From Oligoflexia bacterium (GTDB lineage Bacteria; Bdellovibrionota; Bdellovibrionia; JABDDW01), in assembly GCA_034439615.1 (NCBI GenBank), contig JAWXAT010000055.1, positions 1 to 36,920 of the forward strand: a stretch of DNA of 36,920 nucleotides, written 5' to 3'. Made by a program: the position numbers and the translations under genes. Every line of letters begins with the position of its first letter. The first letter of the stretch is position 1. The notes beneath the pieces are model-generated. The model was not told where the DNA came from. It searched no databases and was given only the letters and a program-made list of their open reading frames with translations. Below are positions 7,140 through 15,327 of the stretch, piece by piece.

Positions 7140-8285
7140 TTATAATCCCAATTCGCGAAGACCCTTTTGCCATGGAAGGGCCCATATCGGACCCATACGA
7201 CGCTCGGTGTGTCCCATGTGAAAAATAAAAAGCCCCGAATGGCGGGGAAAAACCTTCTGGAAATAGAGCAAGCCATCCCCGTCTTCCGTAGTAAATCTGT
7301 CGCCAGCTTTAACCTCTATGGCCACCGTACCGTTTTTGGTTTCGGCAATAAAGTCGACCTCAATTCCTTTTCTTGTCCGAAATGAAGAGATGGTTATGTC
7401 TTTATTCCACGCCCATGCTGAGTGCAAAATTTGTATGAAAACAAGTTGTTCTGCTAGAATTCCAATTCTGTCAGCGCTGGGAATGAAGTTTTGTAGCATA
7501 CCATTATAGACACCGTTATCGAACAGATAGAATTTAGGGTGACGAATAAGGTCTTCTGACTCTGCGAGAGGTGCGAATGGAAAAACACGATAACCAATTA
7601 GGGTGTCCTCCAGAATTTCAAAATATCGGGGGATCGCATGCCGAGATATTTTTGCTTTCTTGGCGATTTTAGTCAGATCCATAAATTGAGCGACGGATAA
7701 AACAGATTCATTGAGAAAACGAGCAAATGATTCAATATTTCTCGTCAGAGCTTCAGCTTTGATTTCTTCTTTAAGATAATTAGCGGCATAAGATTTTAGC
7801 AAGTGTTCGGCCTCGTTTGATTGACCCTCGAGATAAGCTTCAGGGAGTGAACCTCGGCTCAAAATCTTTTTTGTATCAAACTTATAAGCCATTTCGGCGG
7901 CTACGAGTGGGCCTAATTTGAAATTGAGTACTCGTCCAGGCAGTAAATTCGCTCCGCCACGTTTCAATTTTCTGGCGCTTGAGCCGGTGAGATAAAATTT
8001 TAACCCCTTTTGTTTATCAGCTAAGGCCTGCACTGTATTAAGAATACGGGGCAGGCGTTGAATCTCATCAATAAAAATGGATTTAGCCGATTGCAATTCG
8101 ATCAGCTTGGCAAGTTCTTCTGGGTGAGATGAATGTGTCATAAATTCAACTTCATCAGCCAAATTGATAGATAGATCGGGAGTTAATCGCGATACCAATG
8201 TGGATTTGCCGACTTGGCGCGGACCAAGAAGTAAGATGCTTTTCTTAGTTTTAGCAATAGACTCGGAAATTAATCTGTTGATCAT
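7140..8285 (-). CDS. AAA ATPase with DUF4143 domain (ATP-binding protein)
   Basis: A 381-residue protein of the AAA_14/DUF4143 group. Walker A is GPRQVGKST (residues 21-29), Walker B is SIFIDEIQRLP near residue 70, and a sensor-like YLTGSSARKL follows. A winged-helix-like middle (residues ~200-230) precedes a C-terminal DUF4143 region with GIEVDFIAE...VAIEVKAG, which resembles a PD-(D/E)xK nuclease core. The physiological role of the group is unsettled. The stop codon abuts the S74-type fragment in the same frame. A second paralogue lies 136 bp upstream in the same direction. No strong ribosome binding site is visible before the ATG at 8285. Confidence 0.9.
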   Translation of the reverse strand: MINRLISESIAKTKKSILLLGPRQVGKSTLVSRLTPDLSINLADEVEFMTHSSHPEELAKLIELQSAKSIFIDEIQRLPRILNTVQALADKQKGLKFYLTGSSARKLKRGGANLLPGRVLNFKLGPLVAAEMAYKFDTKKILSRGSLPEAYLEGQSNEAEHLLKSYAANYLKEEIKAEALTRNIESFARFLNESVLSVAQFMDLTKIAKKAKISRHAIPRYFEILEDTLIGYRVFPFAPLAESEDLIRHPKFYLFDNGVYNGMLQNFIPSADRIGILAEQLVFIQILHSAWAWNKDITISSFRTRKGIEVDFIAETKNGTVAIEVKAGDRFTTEDGDGLLYFQKVFPRHSGLFIFHMGHTERRMGPIWALPWQKGLRELGL

Positions 8286-8421
8286 GTGCTCATAATTTCA
8301 AAAAAATGAGCACAATACAATCATTTTTTATCCATAAATGCTTTGACCATGTAACAGTATCTCTTTGGCGGAATTACTTCGAAGCAGGTGCTCGGCAGAT
8401 AGCGCTTTCAACGTACCTATT

Positions 8422-9618
8422 TTAAACAATGGCGCGATAAGGTACGATAATTATTTTTGAGCTTAGTGGAACTACGACTTTGCCTCGGGTCAGAATTGCA
8501 ACGACCGCTTTTGGATTGCGTCTCAAAAAACTTTCTGCCGAAGCTATCGCTGTAGTATCGGGCGTTTCTAGTGTGGTGGGAATTAAGCCGGTCATTTTTC
8601 CAGAGACATCTAATACAAGAGGTACTCTAGCGCCGCCTCGTGTTTCATAGCTCCGAATGGAGCTGTGAGGGTGAAGGTATTTTATTTGTGCTAAACACTG
8701 TGAAAAAACAAATCGCAAAAGATCGACCTCTGCATCAATCCTTGGAGTTAAAAATGAGGCCATACCTTGGTCTTCTAAAAAGAAAATTTCTTTTTTTCTG
8801 TCACCGATAGTTTCTATTCGCCGAATAAGAAATAAGGCCTCTAAGGCGGGAACTAATTTTCTCAAACTTGGTGCAGAAATGCGTGTAAAGCGACTGAGCT
8901 CAGAAATGGAAAGTGGTTTTCCTTGATTAAAGGCGAAATACTGCATTGTTTTAAAAAGTTTTTCGAAAGGCAGAGTGGTTTCAAGAACTAATTGGATATC
9001 TCTGCGGAGCAATGTATCTAAGTGTGCATTGAAACGTTCAGCCCTCACATGGGGGTCGCGAAAAAAGCAAATTCCGGGAAGCCCCCCTTTGAGTAGATAG
9101 TCGGCAACACTTTTTTCAGAAATGAGCTGAATCTTATTTTTGCAAATTTTTTGCATTTCACTTAATGAAAGTCTCAAAAAATTGACGACATCACCAAGTT
9201 TGTAATCATTAAGTTCAGCTATGCATAAGGGCAGTAGTTCATGGGTCACTATGCGCCCGGTGAGACTTTCGCGAATAATTTTTCTAGAAGTAAAGCGCAC
9301 TGACCCTGTAAGTAAAAATCGGCCTGGTTTTTTTAAAACTCGGACAGCCTCTTTGAGTGCTGGAAAAAGTTCGGGTGCGAGTTGGCATTCGTCAATACCG
9401 AAAAGAGTGGTTCCGCGATCTAAAAATGCTTCTGGATTTGTGCGAGCAGCAGCTAATTGAACTGCTTGGTCTAGACTTACATAGCGTTCGCCAGAAACCA
9501 AACTCTCCGTGAGCGTGGTCTTGCCCGTCTGGCGTTGACCGACGATTCCCACAATGGGGCTATGCTTAATGCTTTTCAGAATTTGGGCCTGTAACAGACG
9601 TTGTCTTTGATGAGCCAT
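8422..9618 (-). CDS. AAA ATPase, DUF4143-like, diverged C-terminus
   Basis: A 398-residue ATPase with Walker A GQRQTGKTT (residues 27-35), Walker B TLFGIDECQLAP (near 90) and LLTGSVRFTSR as the following strand. A winged-helix-like segment (PLSISELSRFTRISAPSLRKL) leads into the C-terminal region. Unlike its downstream paralogue, the nuclease-like ExDF...EVK signature is not evident; instead there is VPLVLDVSGKMTGLIPTT and a hydrophobic end. It may have lost that activity or belong to a different subgroup. The 281 bp between this gene and the S74 fragment upstream contain only a 60-codon open frame without a start (about 9665-9850, minus) that I do not recognise. Confidence 0.85.
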   Translation of the reverse strand: MAHQRQRLLQAQILKSIKHSPIVGIVGQRQTGKTTLTESLVSGERYVSLDQAVQLAAARTNPEAFLDRGTTLFGIDECQLAPELFPALKEAVRVLKKPGRFLLTGSVRFTSRKIIRESLTGRIVTHELLPLCIAELNDYKLGDVVNFLRLSLSEMQKICKNKIQLISEKSVADYLLKGGLPGICFFRDPHVRAERFNAHLDTLLRRDIQLVLETTLPFEKLFKTMQYFAFNQGKPLSISELSRFTRISAPSLRKLVPALEALFLIRRIETIGDRKKEIFFLEDQGMASFLTPRIDAEVDLLRFVFSQCLAQIKYLHPHSSIRSYETRGGARVPLVLDVSGKMTGLIPTTLETPDTTAIASAESFLRRNPKAVVAILTRGKVVVPLSSKIIIVPYRAIV

Positions 9619-9899
9619 AATGTGAGTTTATACCTATATGCCTTTTTTGAAAAGGGGTTTTCAATAATAACAGCGGCACCAGGTACCTTTTTTTGTTAGA
9701 TTCTCTTGTTCTGTTTTATCAGCACGCTCTTGAAGCGATTGAATGGTGCGTGTTCTTGCACGTCGTAAGAAGGATTTTGGTGATTGCAACGAAACAGATG
9801 ATACTCTTTCAACAGCCCCATTAGTTAAATTGCCTGAATCTAAATTATCTTGAGATCAAACTGCGGTTCGAATTAACAGGCCACTGTTCTTTATTTTCT

Positions 9900-10535
9900 T
9901 TATTTCGACTGAAGGGCTTTTTCGATTTTTTCAAGACGAGCTTTGATTGCAGCGTTCTCGTTTTTCATCTGAAAATTTTCTTGCTGCAAGGATTGGATTT
10001 GGCGGTCTTTAATGATGTTTTCTATCTTCATGGCTGCAACGTTGTCAGAAACGCCAACAATTTTATTATAAAGCTCTTTAACAGCTTGTGTGAGGAGTGC
10101 CACGAAGTTTGAGTAATTAACTTGTTTAAAACCTGAATCCTTATCGTTACGAACAAGTTCAGGAGCAACTTTTTCTACTTCTTGAGCGATAAAGCCCATA
10201 GATCTTTGATCTGAAGCACTACCGTTTTTCCAGCGGAACGTGACACCATCAAGAGACCTAACTTTATCAAGTCCATGCTCGATGGGTTGAATATCAGTCT
10301 TAAGTCGAACGTCTGATGCGCAACTCATACCGGCATCTGTAACAGAGCAAGTAGCCGCATCGTTTATGAACTTAGAGATGACTGTTCCAGCGCCTCCAGT
10401 TTGGTAAACATGCAGCTTGGCAGTTGGGTTTGTTGTGTTGACATTCTCGTTTCCATTGGAAAAGTCCTGGTACCACCCGTTATTGTTGTTGTTCTCTGAG
10501 GCGGACCAGTTTACCAGCGAATGATTATAACTCAC
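9900..10535 (-). CDS. S74 intramolecular chaperone/peptidase domain, truncated tail-fibre-like protein
   Basis: A 211-residue C-terminal piece of a surface or tail-fibre-like protein. The S74 (tailspike/endosialidase-type) chaperone domain is clear: ASDVRLKTDIQPI at ~77, then RSMGFIAQEVEKVAPELV and NYSNFVALLTQAVKELY, ending in a coiled coil (residues ~165-210). In known members the chaperone trimerises the stalk and cleaves itself off before a conserved Ser/Lys site. Before it only one damaged stalk repeat (NVNTTNPTAKLHVY) remains; full-length relatives are many hundreds of residues. The GTG start has no close ribosome binding site and a stop lies five codons upstream, so this is probably a 5'-truncated gene. 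Confidence 0.8.
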   Translation of the reverse strand: MSYNHSLVNWSASENNNNNGWYQDFSNGNENVNTTNPTAKLHVYQTGGAGTVISKFINDAATCSVTDAGMSCASDVRLKTDIQPIEHGLDKVRSLDGVTFRWKNGSASDQRSMGFIAQEVEKVAPELVRNDKDSGFKQVNYSNFVALLTQAVKELYNKIVGVSDNVAAMKIENIIKDRQIQSLQQENFQMKNENAAIKARLEKIEKALQSK

Positions 10536-10673
10536 CTCAATGAATTTTCAATGAAGTGAACCTCCTGCATGAACCCTCATAAAAAGATTCATGATTCGTC
10601 TTTGCTTAAAGAACTTCTTTAAGCCCATCCGCTCGAGATGAAAATCGCACACTAAGCAGCGCCTTGACCCCAC

Positions 10674-10886
10674 ATGGGTTTCATGCCCATAGCTCTTGGC
10701 GATGTTGCTAAGGCTCACGGGCTTTCAAAACTTGCCGATGTGAGCGGTATTAATCGCAGAACTCTTTATAAGATATTTGATAAGCAAGGTAATCCAAGTT
10801 TTGAAGTCGTAAGTCGCGTGCTCGGTAACTTGGGCCTTGAATTACAAGTCCGCCCGAAGAAGGGCAAACGCGCCAAAGCTTCTTAA
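10674..10886 (+). CDS. Addiction-module antidote-like protein, N-terminally shortened
   Basis: A 70-residue ORF with the HTH part of the 'putative addiction module antidote' family: IALGDVAKAHGLSKLA, then GINRRTLYKIFDKQGNPSF and VLGNLGLELQV, and a basic tail. The family is usually about 100 residues and pairs with a RelE-like toxin gene. Here the first ~35 residues are missing. An upstream ATG at 10569 in the same frame encodes a plausible family N-terminus (MNPHKKIHDSSLLKELL) but is followed by in-frame stops before 10674, so the gene looks decayed. No toxin gene is present on either side. Confidence 0.65.
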   Translation: MGFMPIALGDVAKAHGLSKLADVSGINRRTLYKIFDKQGNPSFEVVSRVLGNLGLELQVRPKKGKRAKAS

Positions 10887-10911
10887 TTCAGAAAAGCTCG
10901 CTAATCGGAGC

Positions 10912-10940
10912 ACAAGCCTGATTTGTATGATCGGGCTTGT
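10912..10940 (+). terminator. Strong hairpin downstream of the antidote gene, no T-tract
   Basis: ACAAGCCTGAT (10912-10922) pairs with ATCGGGCTTGT (10930-10940): an 11-bp stem with one G-U pair and a 7-base loop, 26 bp after the stop codon. There is no T-run after it, so it may be a weak or factor-assisted terminator or a structural RNA end. Confidence 0.45.
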
Positions 10941-10944
10941 CTGA

Positions 10945-11109
10945 ACTCAACGAATTGTAGAGTTTCAGACTGCACTAGCAGATACCAAGCGTGGGTTTGC
11001 TAAGGCATCTGCGGCTATCAAAAAGAGTCTCTTACGTCAGATTTTTAAGTCCATCGTAGTCTCAGCTCCCGAGGCCAATGTTTTATCTTTTAATTTCCAT
11101 AAATTGTAA
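10945..11109 (+). pseudogene. Open frame without start, possible recombinase C-terminal remnant
   Basis: 54 codons between a TGA and a TAA, with no start codon. The translation contains KRGFAKASAAIKKSLLRQIF, followed by KSIVVSAPEANVLSF, a pattern like the end of a serine recombinase (helix, then short beta strands). The match is by eye only. Its position immediately beside a tRNA gene would suit a recombinase remnant of an integrated element. Confidence 0.35.
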
Positions 11110-11146
11110 AGTATCTATCCGGTATGGACCCTCGAGTTGTATTGAA

Positions 11147-11223
11147 TGGTGACCTCGGCCCGAGTCGAACGGGCGACCTGCTTCTTAGGAGGAAGCTGCT
11201 CTATCCATCTGAGCTACGAGGTC
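11147..11223 (-). tRNA. tRNA-Arg (anticodon CCT)
   Basis: A complete 77-nt cloverleaf: acceptor GACCTCG/CGAGGTC, D-arm GCTC/GAGC, anticodon stem GCTTC/GAAGC with loop CTCCTAA (anticodon CCT), T-arm GCCCG/CGGGC with TTCGACT loop, and an encoded CCA. It reads AGG codons. Confidence 0.95.
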
Positions 11224-11238
11224 TCGAATTGTATCAAT

Positions 11239-11268
11239 GTCCTAGCAAGTGTTTTCCTTTTCCGTCAA
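11239..11268 (-). promoter_or_regulatory. Candidate promoter of tRNA-Arg
   Basis: On the minus strand TTGACG (-35, 11263-11268) is followed after 18 bp by TAGGAC (-10, 11239-11244), 15 bases upstream of the tRNA 5' end. The -35 is good; the -10 is poor. Confidence 0.45.
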
Positions 11269-11328
11269 TTTCCCCGTCATCCGAGTTTTTAACAGAAAAA
11301 GAGTTCTGAATTCAATCACTTCCCGATG

Positions 11329-11377
11329 GACCCTCAGTTTAGGAAACTAGTGCTCTATCCAACTGAGCTACGCGGTC
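11329..11377 (-). pseudogene. 3'-truncated tRNA-Arg(CCT)-like gene
   Basis: 49 nt match a tRNA up to the variable loop: acceptor 5' strand GACCGCG, TA, D-arm GCTC/GAGC, anticodon arm CTAGT-TTCCTAA-ACTGA (anticodon CCT, first pair mismatched), then GGGTC. The T-arm and the 3' acceptor strand are missing. The stop codon of the TIGR02757 gene overlaps its first bases. Confidence 0.8.
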
Positions 11378-12287
11378 AGCGTGAGGTTTTGTTGTAATGC
11401 TTGATCGCTCGAGTTTCAAGCTTCTTTGTGGCTTTTCCAAAAGTCAAACAGTGCTCTTTCATGCGACAATGGCCGCAAATCTGTACATTAAATCGACTTG
11501 GACATTCTTGTGAAATTCCTAAATGACAAAGAGCAAAATCAAATCGTGTGGGGTTAAGTGCGTCTAATTGTTTTAATGCTTCAGTAATCTCAACGGCTGT
11601 TTGCCATGAGTTGTCTTTACGCTTAGTAAAACCTAGGTGTTTAGATATTCTTAAAACGTGAGTGTCTACGGGTATGATGAGATCAGCTAAGTTTACTGAT
11701 TTCCAAAGGCTAAGATCCATGGGGCCTGTGCCGCAAACCCATCTTAAAAATAAAAGTAGTCGCTTACATGCACTCTTACCTGAGGGTTTTGGAAAAAAGA
11801 ATAATGCGCCTCTTGATTTGGGTTTTATATATGGCGCACTTGGTTGACTTGTTAAGGCGTTAATAAAATTTTCAAGTCGAACAGCGATATCAAGGTTTTT
11901 GGAACTAACCTTAAAAAGATTTTCTAAACTTCCATGGTTTTTGAGTGCATGGCCTAGCCAGGTGAGAAGTAAACCTAAATCATCAGCAGTATTAAATCGA
12001 TGTTTAAAGCTTTGTGGGATGAGTTTTTTCCATTGTTTACCGGTAGTAGTTTTTAATTTTTTAGATGGCTGCGGCCCTAAGAGTAGAAATATTTTTTCTA
12101 AACTATTTTGGATTTGCCTTACATTTCCATACGCAAAAACAGCTGCTATGAGGGCTGCTACTTCGCGATCATTAGAATCTGAAAACCTAAGTACTAGTGC
12201 GAGTGGGTCATTTTTAATTTCGCCTGAAAAATCAAAACTATTTTCAACCTCTAAGAGGCGATGGCGCAAAAGGTCAATTCTTGTCAT
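11376..12287 (-). CDS. TIGR02757 family protein (endonuclease III-like fold)
   Basis: A 303-residue cytoplasmic protein of the TIGR02757/DUF2400 family. Recognisable blocks are VAALIAAVFAYGNVRQI near residue 42, FLRWVCGTGPMDLSLW near 180, and NLADLIIPVDTHVLRIS with LGFTKRK after it, then TEALKQLDALNPTRFDFALCHLGI. These fit the helix-hairpin-helix glycosylase fold. The C-terminus has C-x8-C-x2-C-x5-C (ECPSRFNVQICGHCRMKEHC), very like the [4Fe-4S] motif of endonuclease III, so a DNA-repair role is plausible though the family's activity is not established. It is divergent from the AsmA gene. Its TGA stop runs into the truncated tRNA. Confidence 0.88.
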   Translation of the reverse strand: MTRIDLLRHRLLEVENSFDFSGEIKNDPLALVLRFSDSNDREVAALIAAVFAYGNVRQIQNSLEKIFLLLGPQPSKKLKTTTGKQWKKLIPQSFKHRFNTADDLGLLLTWLGHALKNHGSLENLFKVSSKNLDIAVRLENFINALTSQPSAPYIKPKSRGALFFFPKPSGKSACKRLLLFLRWVCGTGPMDLSLWKSVNLADLIIPVDTHVLRISKHLGFTKRKDNSWQTAVEITEALKQLDALNPTRFDFALCHLGISQECPSRFNVQICGHCRMKEHCLTFGKATKKLETRAIKHYNKTSR

Positions 12288-12349
12288 ATGGGCTAAGGTA
12301 ATGTACTGTGGGCTGAAGTAAAAGTCTATTCTCAGAAGGACACTTATTT

Positions 12350-15283
12350 ATGAAAAAATTCTTGGTTTATGGGTTTGCTACATTTATTTTGCTCGCTGCA
12401 ACTATAGCCATAGTCGCTAATATAATGTTGCCACCAAAGATTAAGGAAATCATAGAAAAAGAGGGCTCCCTTGCTTTAGGTAGTCCACTCACAGTGGGGC
12501 AAGTTGCAATTGTGTTTTGGCCGCCACTTAAGCTTTCACTTTTAAATGTAAACACTATGTTAACTGAGCCTATAAATGCAAAAGTTACTATCCCACAAAT
12601 TCTAATTCAAGCTGACCTAGCTGAGATTATTTCAGGTAAACTCGTTGCTCAAGTCACTGTGACTCAGCCGCAAATCAATATGCAGCTTCCTGAAAAACCT
12701 ATTGCAGGCACAGCCCCTCAAACTAAAGAAGCAAAACAAACTGAATCAACAGATGTAAAAACTGAAAAATCAACTTCGCCTGTTGCTATAAGTATTAAAC
12801 TTAAAGCTATTGATGGTCTCATAGATGTTGTTCAGGGAGCACAGTCTGTAAAACTAGAAAAAACAAATCTTGAATTTGAAGCGATTGAATTAGATAAGCC
12901 CTGGTCATTGCAACTTGATACCTTGCTTGATTTAAATTGGGCATCTGTAAAAACAAGTTTGCCTTTGAAAATAAAGTCGAATTTTACTTTTATCGAAGAT
13001 ATTTTTATAACAAAAAACGCAACACTCGATATCGGAGGGCTCGTATTATCTTTAAGTGGTAATACAAATCTTAAAACCGAAGATCATGTTTGGGACGCCT
13101 CTACTAACATCCCTGATATAAAATCGTTACCTGTGCCTCCAGCATTTTTACCAGCAGGTGAATGGAGTGGAGCGCTTGCAGCAAAAGTTCATGCTGAACA
13201 TAAAAAAAGCCAAGATTGGTCAGCTCAAGGAAGTATTAAGGCTCAAAATCTTAAAGGTCATATTAATTATGATAAAGAAGATAAAACCATTAAAGGCCCT
13301 GTTGGTGCAAATGCTGATGTCGAGTTTGTTTTTAAGAAAACTTTAATACTCAATAAAATTATCGCAGATGCAGAGATGAAAGGTCTTTCATTACGCATCG
13401 GAAAACAGTTTTCAAAACCTGTTGGTGTGCCGTTTAACTTTAGCATCACTGCTTCCCAAACTGCAGATCTGATTAATATTCAAAATGCTCAAGCAAGATT
13501 AGCAGAATTAAAAGTTGCAGTTACAGGGAGTCTTGCTTCAACTGCAGGTAAACAGTCAAATCTTAATATCACTGTACCACGAACAACCTTGGTAGGATTT
13601 GAACAATTCATACCCATGCTTGCGGGTACCCCTTTACAGGGTTTTATCGAAGTCAAAGCATCTTTGAATGGTGATTTGCAAAAACCTGAAAATCTAAATT
13701 TAAATATCAACCCACTTTTGTTGCAGGGTGTAAGGGGCAAATTTCAGTGGATGTCTGCTGATAAAACCCAAACTCTTAGTGGCCCAATGAGCATTGACGC
13801 AAAAGCTGTCATCGTAACAAAAGGAAAAACTTTATCGGCTGCGAGTATAAACACTCAAGCTGATTTTTCAGCGTTAGATATTTCGATGGCCGATAAGTTT
13901 CAAAAAAAGGCGGGTAGCCCATTAAAACTCAATCTCTCAGCTCAACAAAAAAAGTCTCAAGTGATTATCTCTCCCTCACAGTTGACTACATCTGCTGGGG
14001 TTTTAAAAATTTCTGGAAGTTTCACAGAGCCCCAAGCACCAACATTTAATGTGAAGATGCAAATTCCAAAACTTGATCTTAATCAGATTTCAAAGCTTAT
14101 TCCGTTTTTAGCCGTTTGGAAATTATCTGGGGCAGCCGATGCTGATATTAATCTTTGGGGAAAATATGATTTTGCACTTGGTATTCAAAAAAGCCCGTTA
14201 AATTTAAAAGGTAAAATTTCAGCTGATATGCCGCAATTTATTTATAAGACAGCTGTTAATTCTACTGGGTCTACTAAAAATACTTCTGCTGAAAATTCAC
14301 CAGCAACAGAGAATAAAGGGAAAAGCGAAGTAAACAAATCTGCAGCAGAACCTCTACTTCCAAATTGGCCAATCATGAAGAATATGAATTTAGAAACTTC
14401 ATTGAAACTTGGTCATGTTGAAGCCATGGGTTTATCAATTAATCGCGTGACTTGGTCAGGGCGACTCAATCAGGGTGTATTAACAGGTACAGCAAATATT
14501 GGTGAAATTTTTGATGGTTCAGCAAAAGCAGAAAAAATTGAAACCAATTTATTGGAGGCAACACCGACAACAAGCCTCTTAACCACTGTTACGAATATGA
14601 ACATCTCTAAAGCACTTAGTTGGGCCACACCTGAATATAAAGAATTAGCTTCAGGTAAAGCTACGGGGAGCCTGAACATTAAAGCCGCACATCCTTCGCG
14701 CCCTGATTTTTTGGATGCAACTTGGGTGAAAGGTTCTTGGCGTGTGACTGAGGGGTATATGAGTACGCTTCAATTTGATAAATATATTAATCAAAAACTC
14801 GCTGGAATTCCGGGGTTAAGAGATAAAGCCAATTTAAACAGCGGTGGCTTAAAATCAAATATTGATACCACTTTTGAATTTTCTAAATCTCAGCTCAATA
14901 TTACAACCTTTAATGCAATCACCCCTGAGCGAAATGAATTAAGAGCCTCGGGTTGGATTAGAGCCACAGATAAAATCATGGATCTTCGTGGTACAGCGTA
15001 TGTGTCAACCCCCCCTGTAACTGGTGATATTTTAGCTGCTAATTCAGATGAGTCTGGAAGACTTGTATTGCCTGTACATTTCTCTGGTAATGTCGCAAGC
15101 CCTGAACTTCATTTGGCTGAGGAGACGGTAAAAACTCTTATCACACGTGCCGCAACTCATGCGGCTGGGAAATTTAAAAAACAAGCAGAGTCAACCATGC
15201 GTAATGAAGCACAAAAACACATTGATGAACAAAAAAAGAAACTTCAAGAAGAAGCTAAAAAGAGACTCGAAGGCCTTTTTTAA
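12350..15283 (+). CDS. AsmA-family protein
   Basis: A 977-residue membrane-anchored periplasmic protein. One N-terminal transmembrane helix (residues ~5-27) is followed by the AsmA opening (LGSPLTVGQVAIVFWPPLKLSLLNV) and long beta-rich repeats of the bridge-like lipid-transfer type. A Ser/Glu/Lys-rich linker lies near 120-145 and another near 640-670. The AsmA-like C-terminal module (residues ~780-930: SGGLKSNIDTTFEFSKSQL..., LHLAEETVKTLI) ends in a Lys/Gln/Glu-rich coiled coil. E. coli AsmA is shorter (617 residues). Such proteins help move phospholipids to, or assemble, the outer membrane. The start has AGAAGGAC upstream. Confidence 0.9.
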   Translation: MKKFLVYGFATFILLAATIAIVANIMLPPKIKEIIEKEGSLALGSPLTVGQVAIVFWPPLKLSLLNVNTMLTEPINAKVTIPQILIQADLAEIISGKLVAQVTVTQPQINMQLPEKPIAGTAPQTKEAKQTESTDVKTEKSTSPVAISIKLKAIDGLIDVVQGAQSVKLEKTNLEFEAIELDKPWSLQLDTLLDLNWASVKTSLPLKIKSNFTFIEDIFITKNATLDIGGLVLSLSGNTNLKTEDHVWDASTNIPDIKSLPVPPAFLPAGEWSGALAAKVHAEHKKSQDWSAQGSIKAQNLKGHINYDKEDKTIKGPVGANADVEFVFKKTLILNKIIADAEMKGLSLRIGKQFSKPVGVPFNFSITASQTADLINIQNAQARLAELKVAVTGSLASTAGKQSNLNITVPRTTLVGFEQFIPMLAGTPLQGFIEVKASLNGDLQKPENLNLNINPLLLQGVRGKFQWMSADKTQTLSGPMSIDAKAVIVTKGKTLSAASINTQADFSALDISMADKFQKKAGSPLKLNLSAQQKKSQVIISPSQLTTSAGVLKISGSFTEPQAPTFNVKMQIPKLDLNQISKLIPFLAVWKLSGAADADINLWGKYDFALGIQKSPLNLKGKISADMPQFIYKTAVNSTGSTKNTSAENSPATENKGKSEVNKSAAEPLLPNWPIMKNMNLETSLKLGHVEAMGLSINRVTWSGRLNQGVLTGTANIGEIFDGSAKAEKIETNLLEATPTTSLLTTVTNMNISKALSWATPEYKELASGKATGSLNIKAAHPSRPDFLDATWVKGSWRVTEGYMSTLQFDKYINQKLAGIPGLRDKANLNSGGLKSNIDTTFEFSKSQLNITTFNAITPERNELRASGWIRATDKIMDLRGTAYVSTPPVTGDILAANSDESGRLVLPVHFSGNVASPELHLAEETVKTLITRAATHAAGKFKKQAESTMRNEAQKHIDEQKKKLQEEAKKRLEGLF

Positions 15284-15327
15284 GACCTAAGTTTGGTTTA
15301 AAAGCGGCTATCTCTGCCGATAAGTAT

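Larger units (their letters stand above)
11124..11335. repeat. 10-bp direct repeats flanking the tRNA-Arg gene
   Basis: ATGGACCCTC occurs at 11124-11133 and again at 11326-11335, in the same orientation. The right copy overlaps the broken 3' end of the truncated tRNA; the left copy lies 14 bp past the 3' end of the intact tRNA. They could be scars of recombination or coincidence. Confidence 0.5.

Noticed and set aside
8283-8296. Three-codon mini-ORF (ATG AGC ACA TGA, minus strand) overlapping the first ATPase start
   Set aside because: It has no ribosome binding site of its own, unlike the case at 36352, so it is probably chance.
9665-9850. 60-codon minus-strand open frame (ends KKGTWCRCYY) between the second ATPase and the S74 fragment
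   Set aside because: It has no start codon and I recognise no family; could be a remnant but cannot be supported as a gene.
11124-11309. 61-codon plus-strand frame over the tRNA-Arg gene
   Set aside because: It is the antisense of a tRNA and its flank; spurious.
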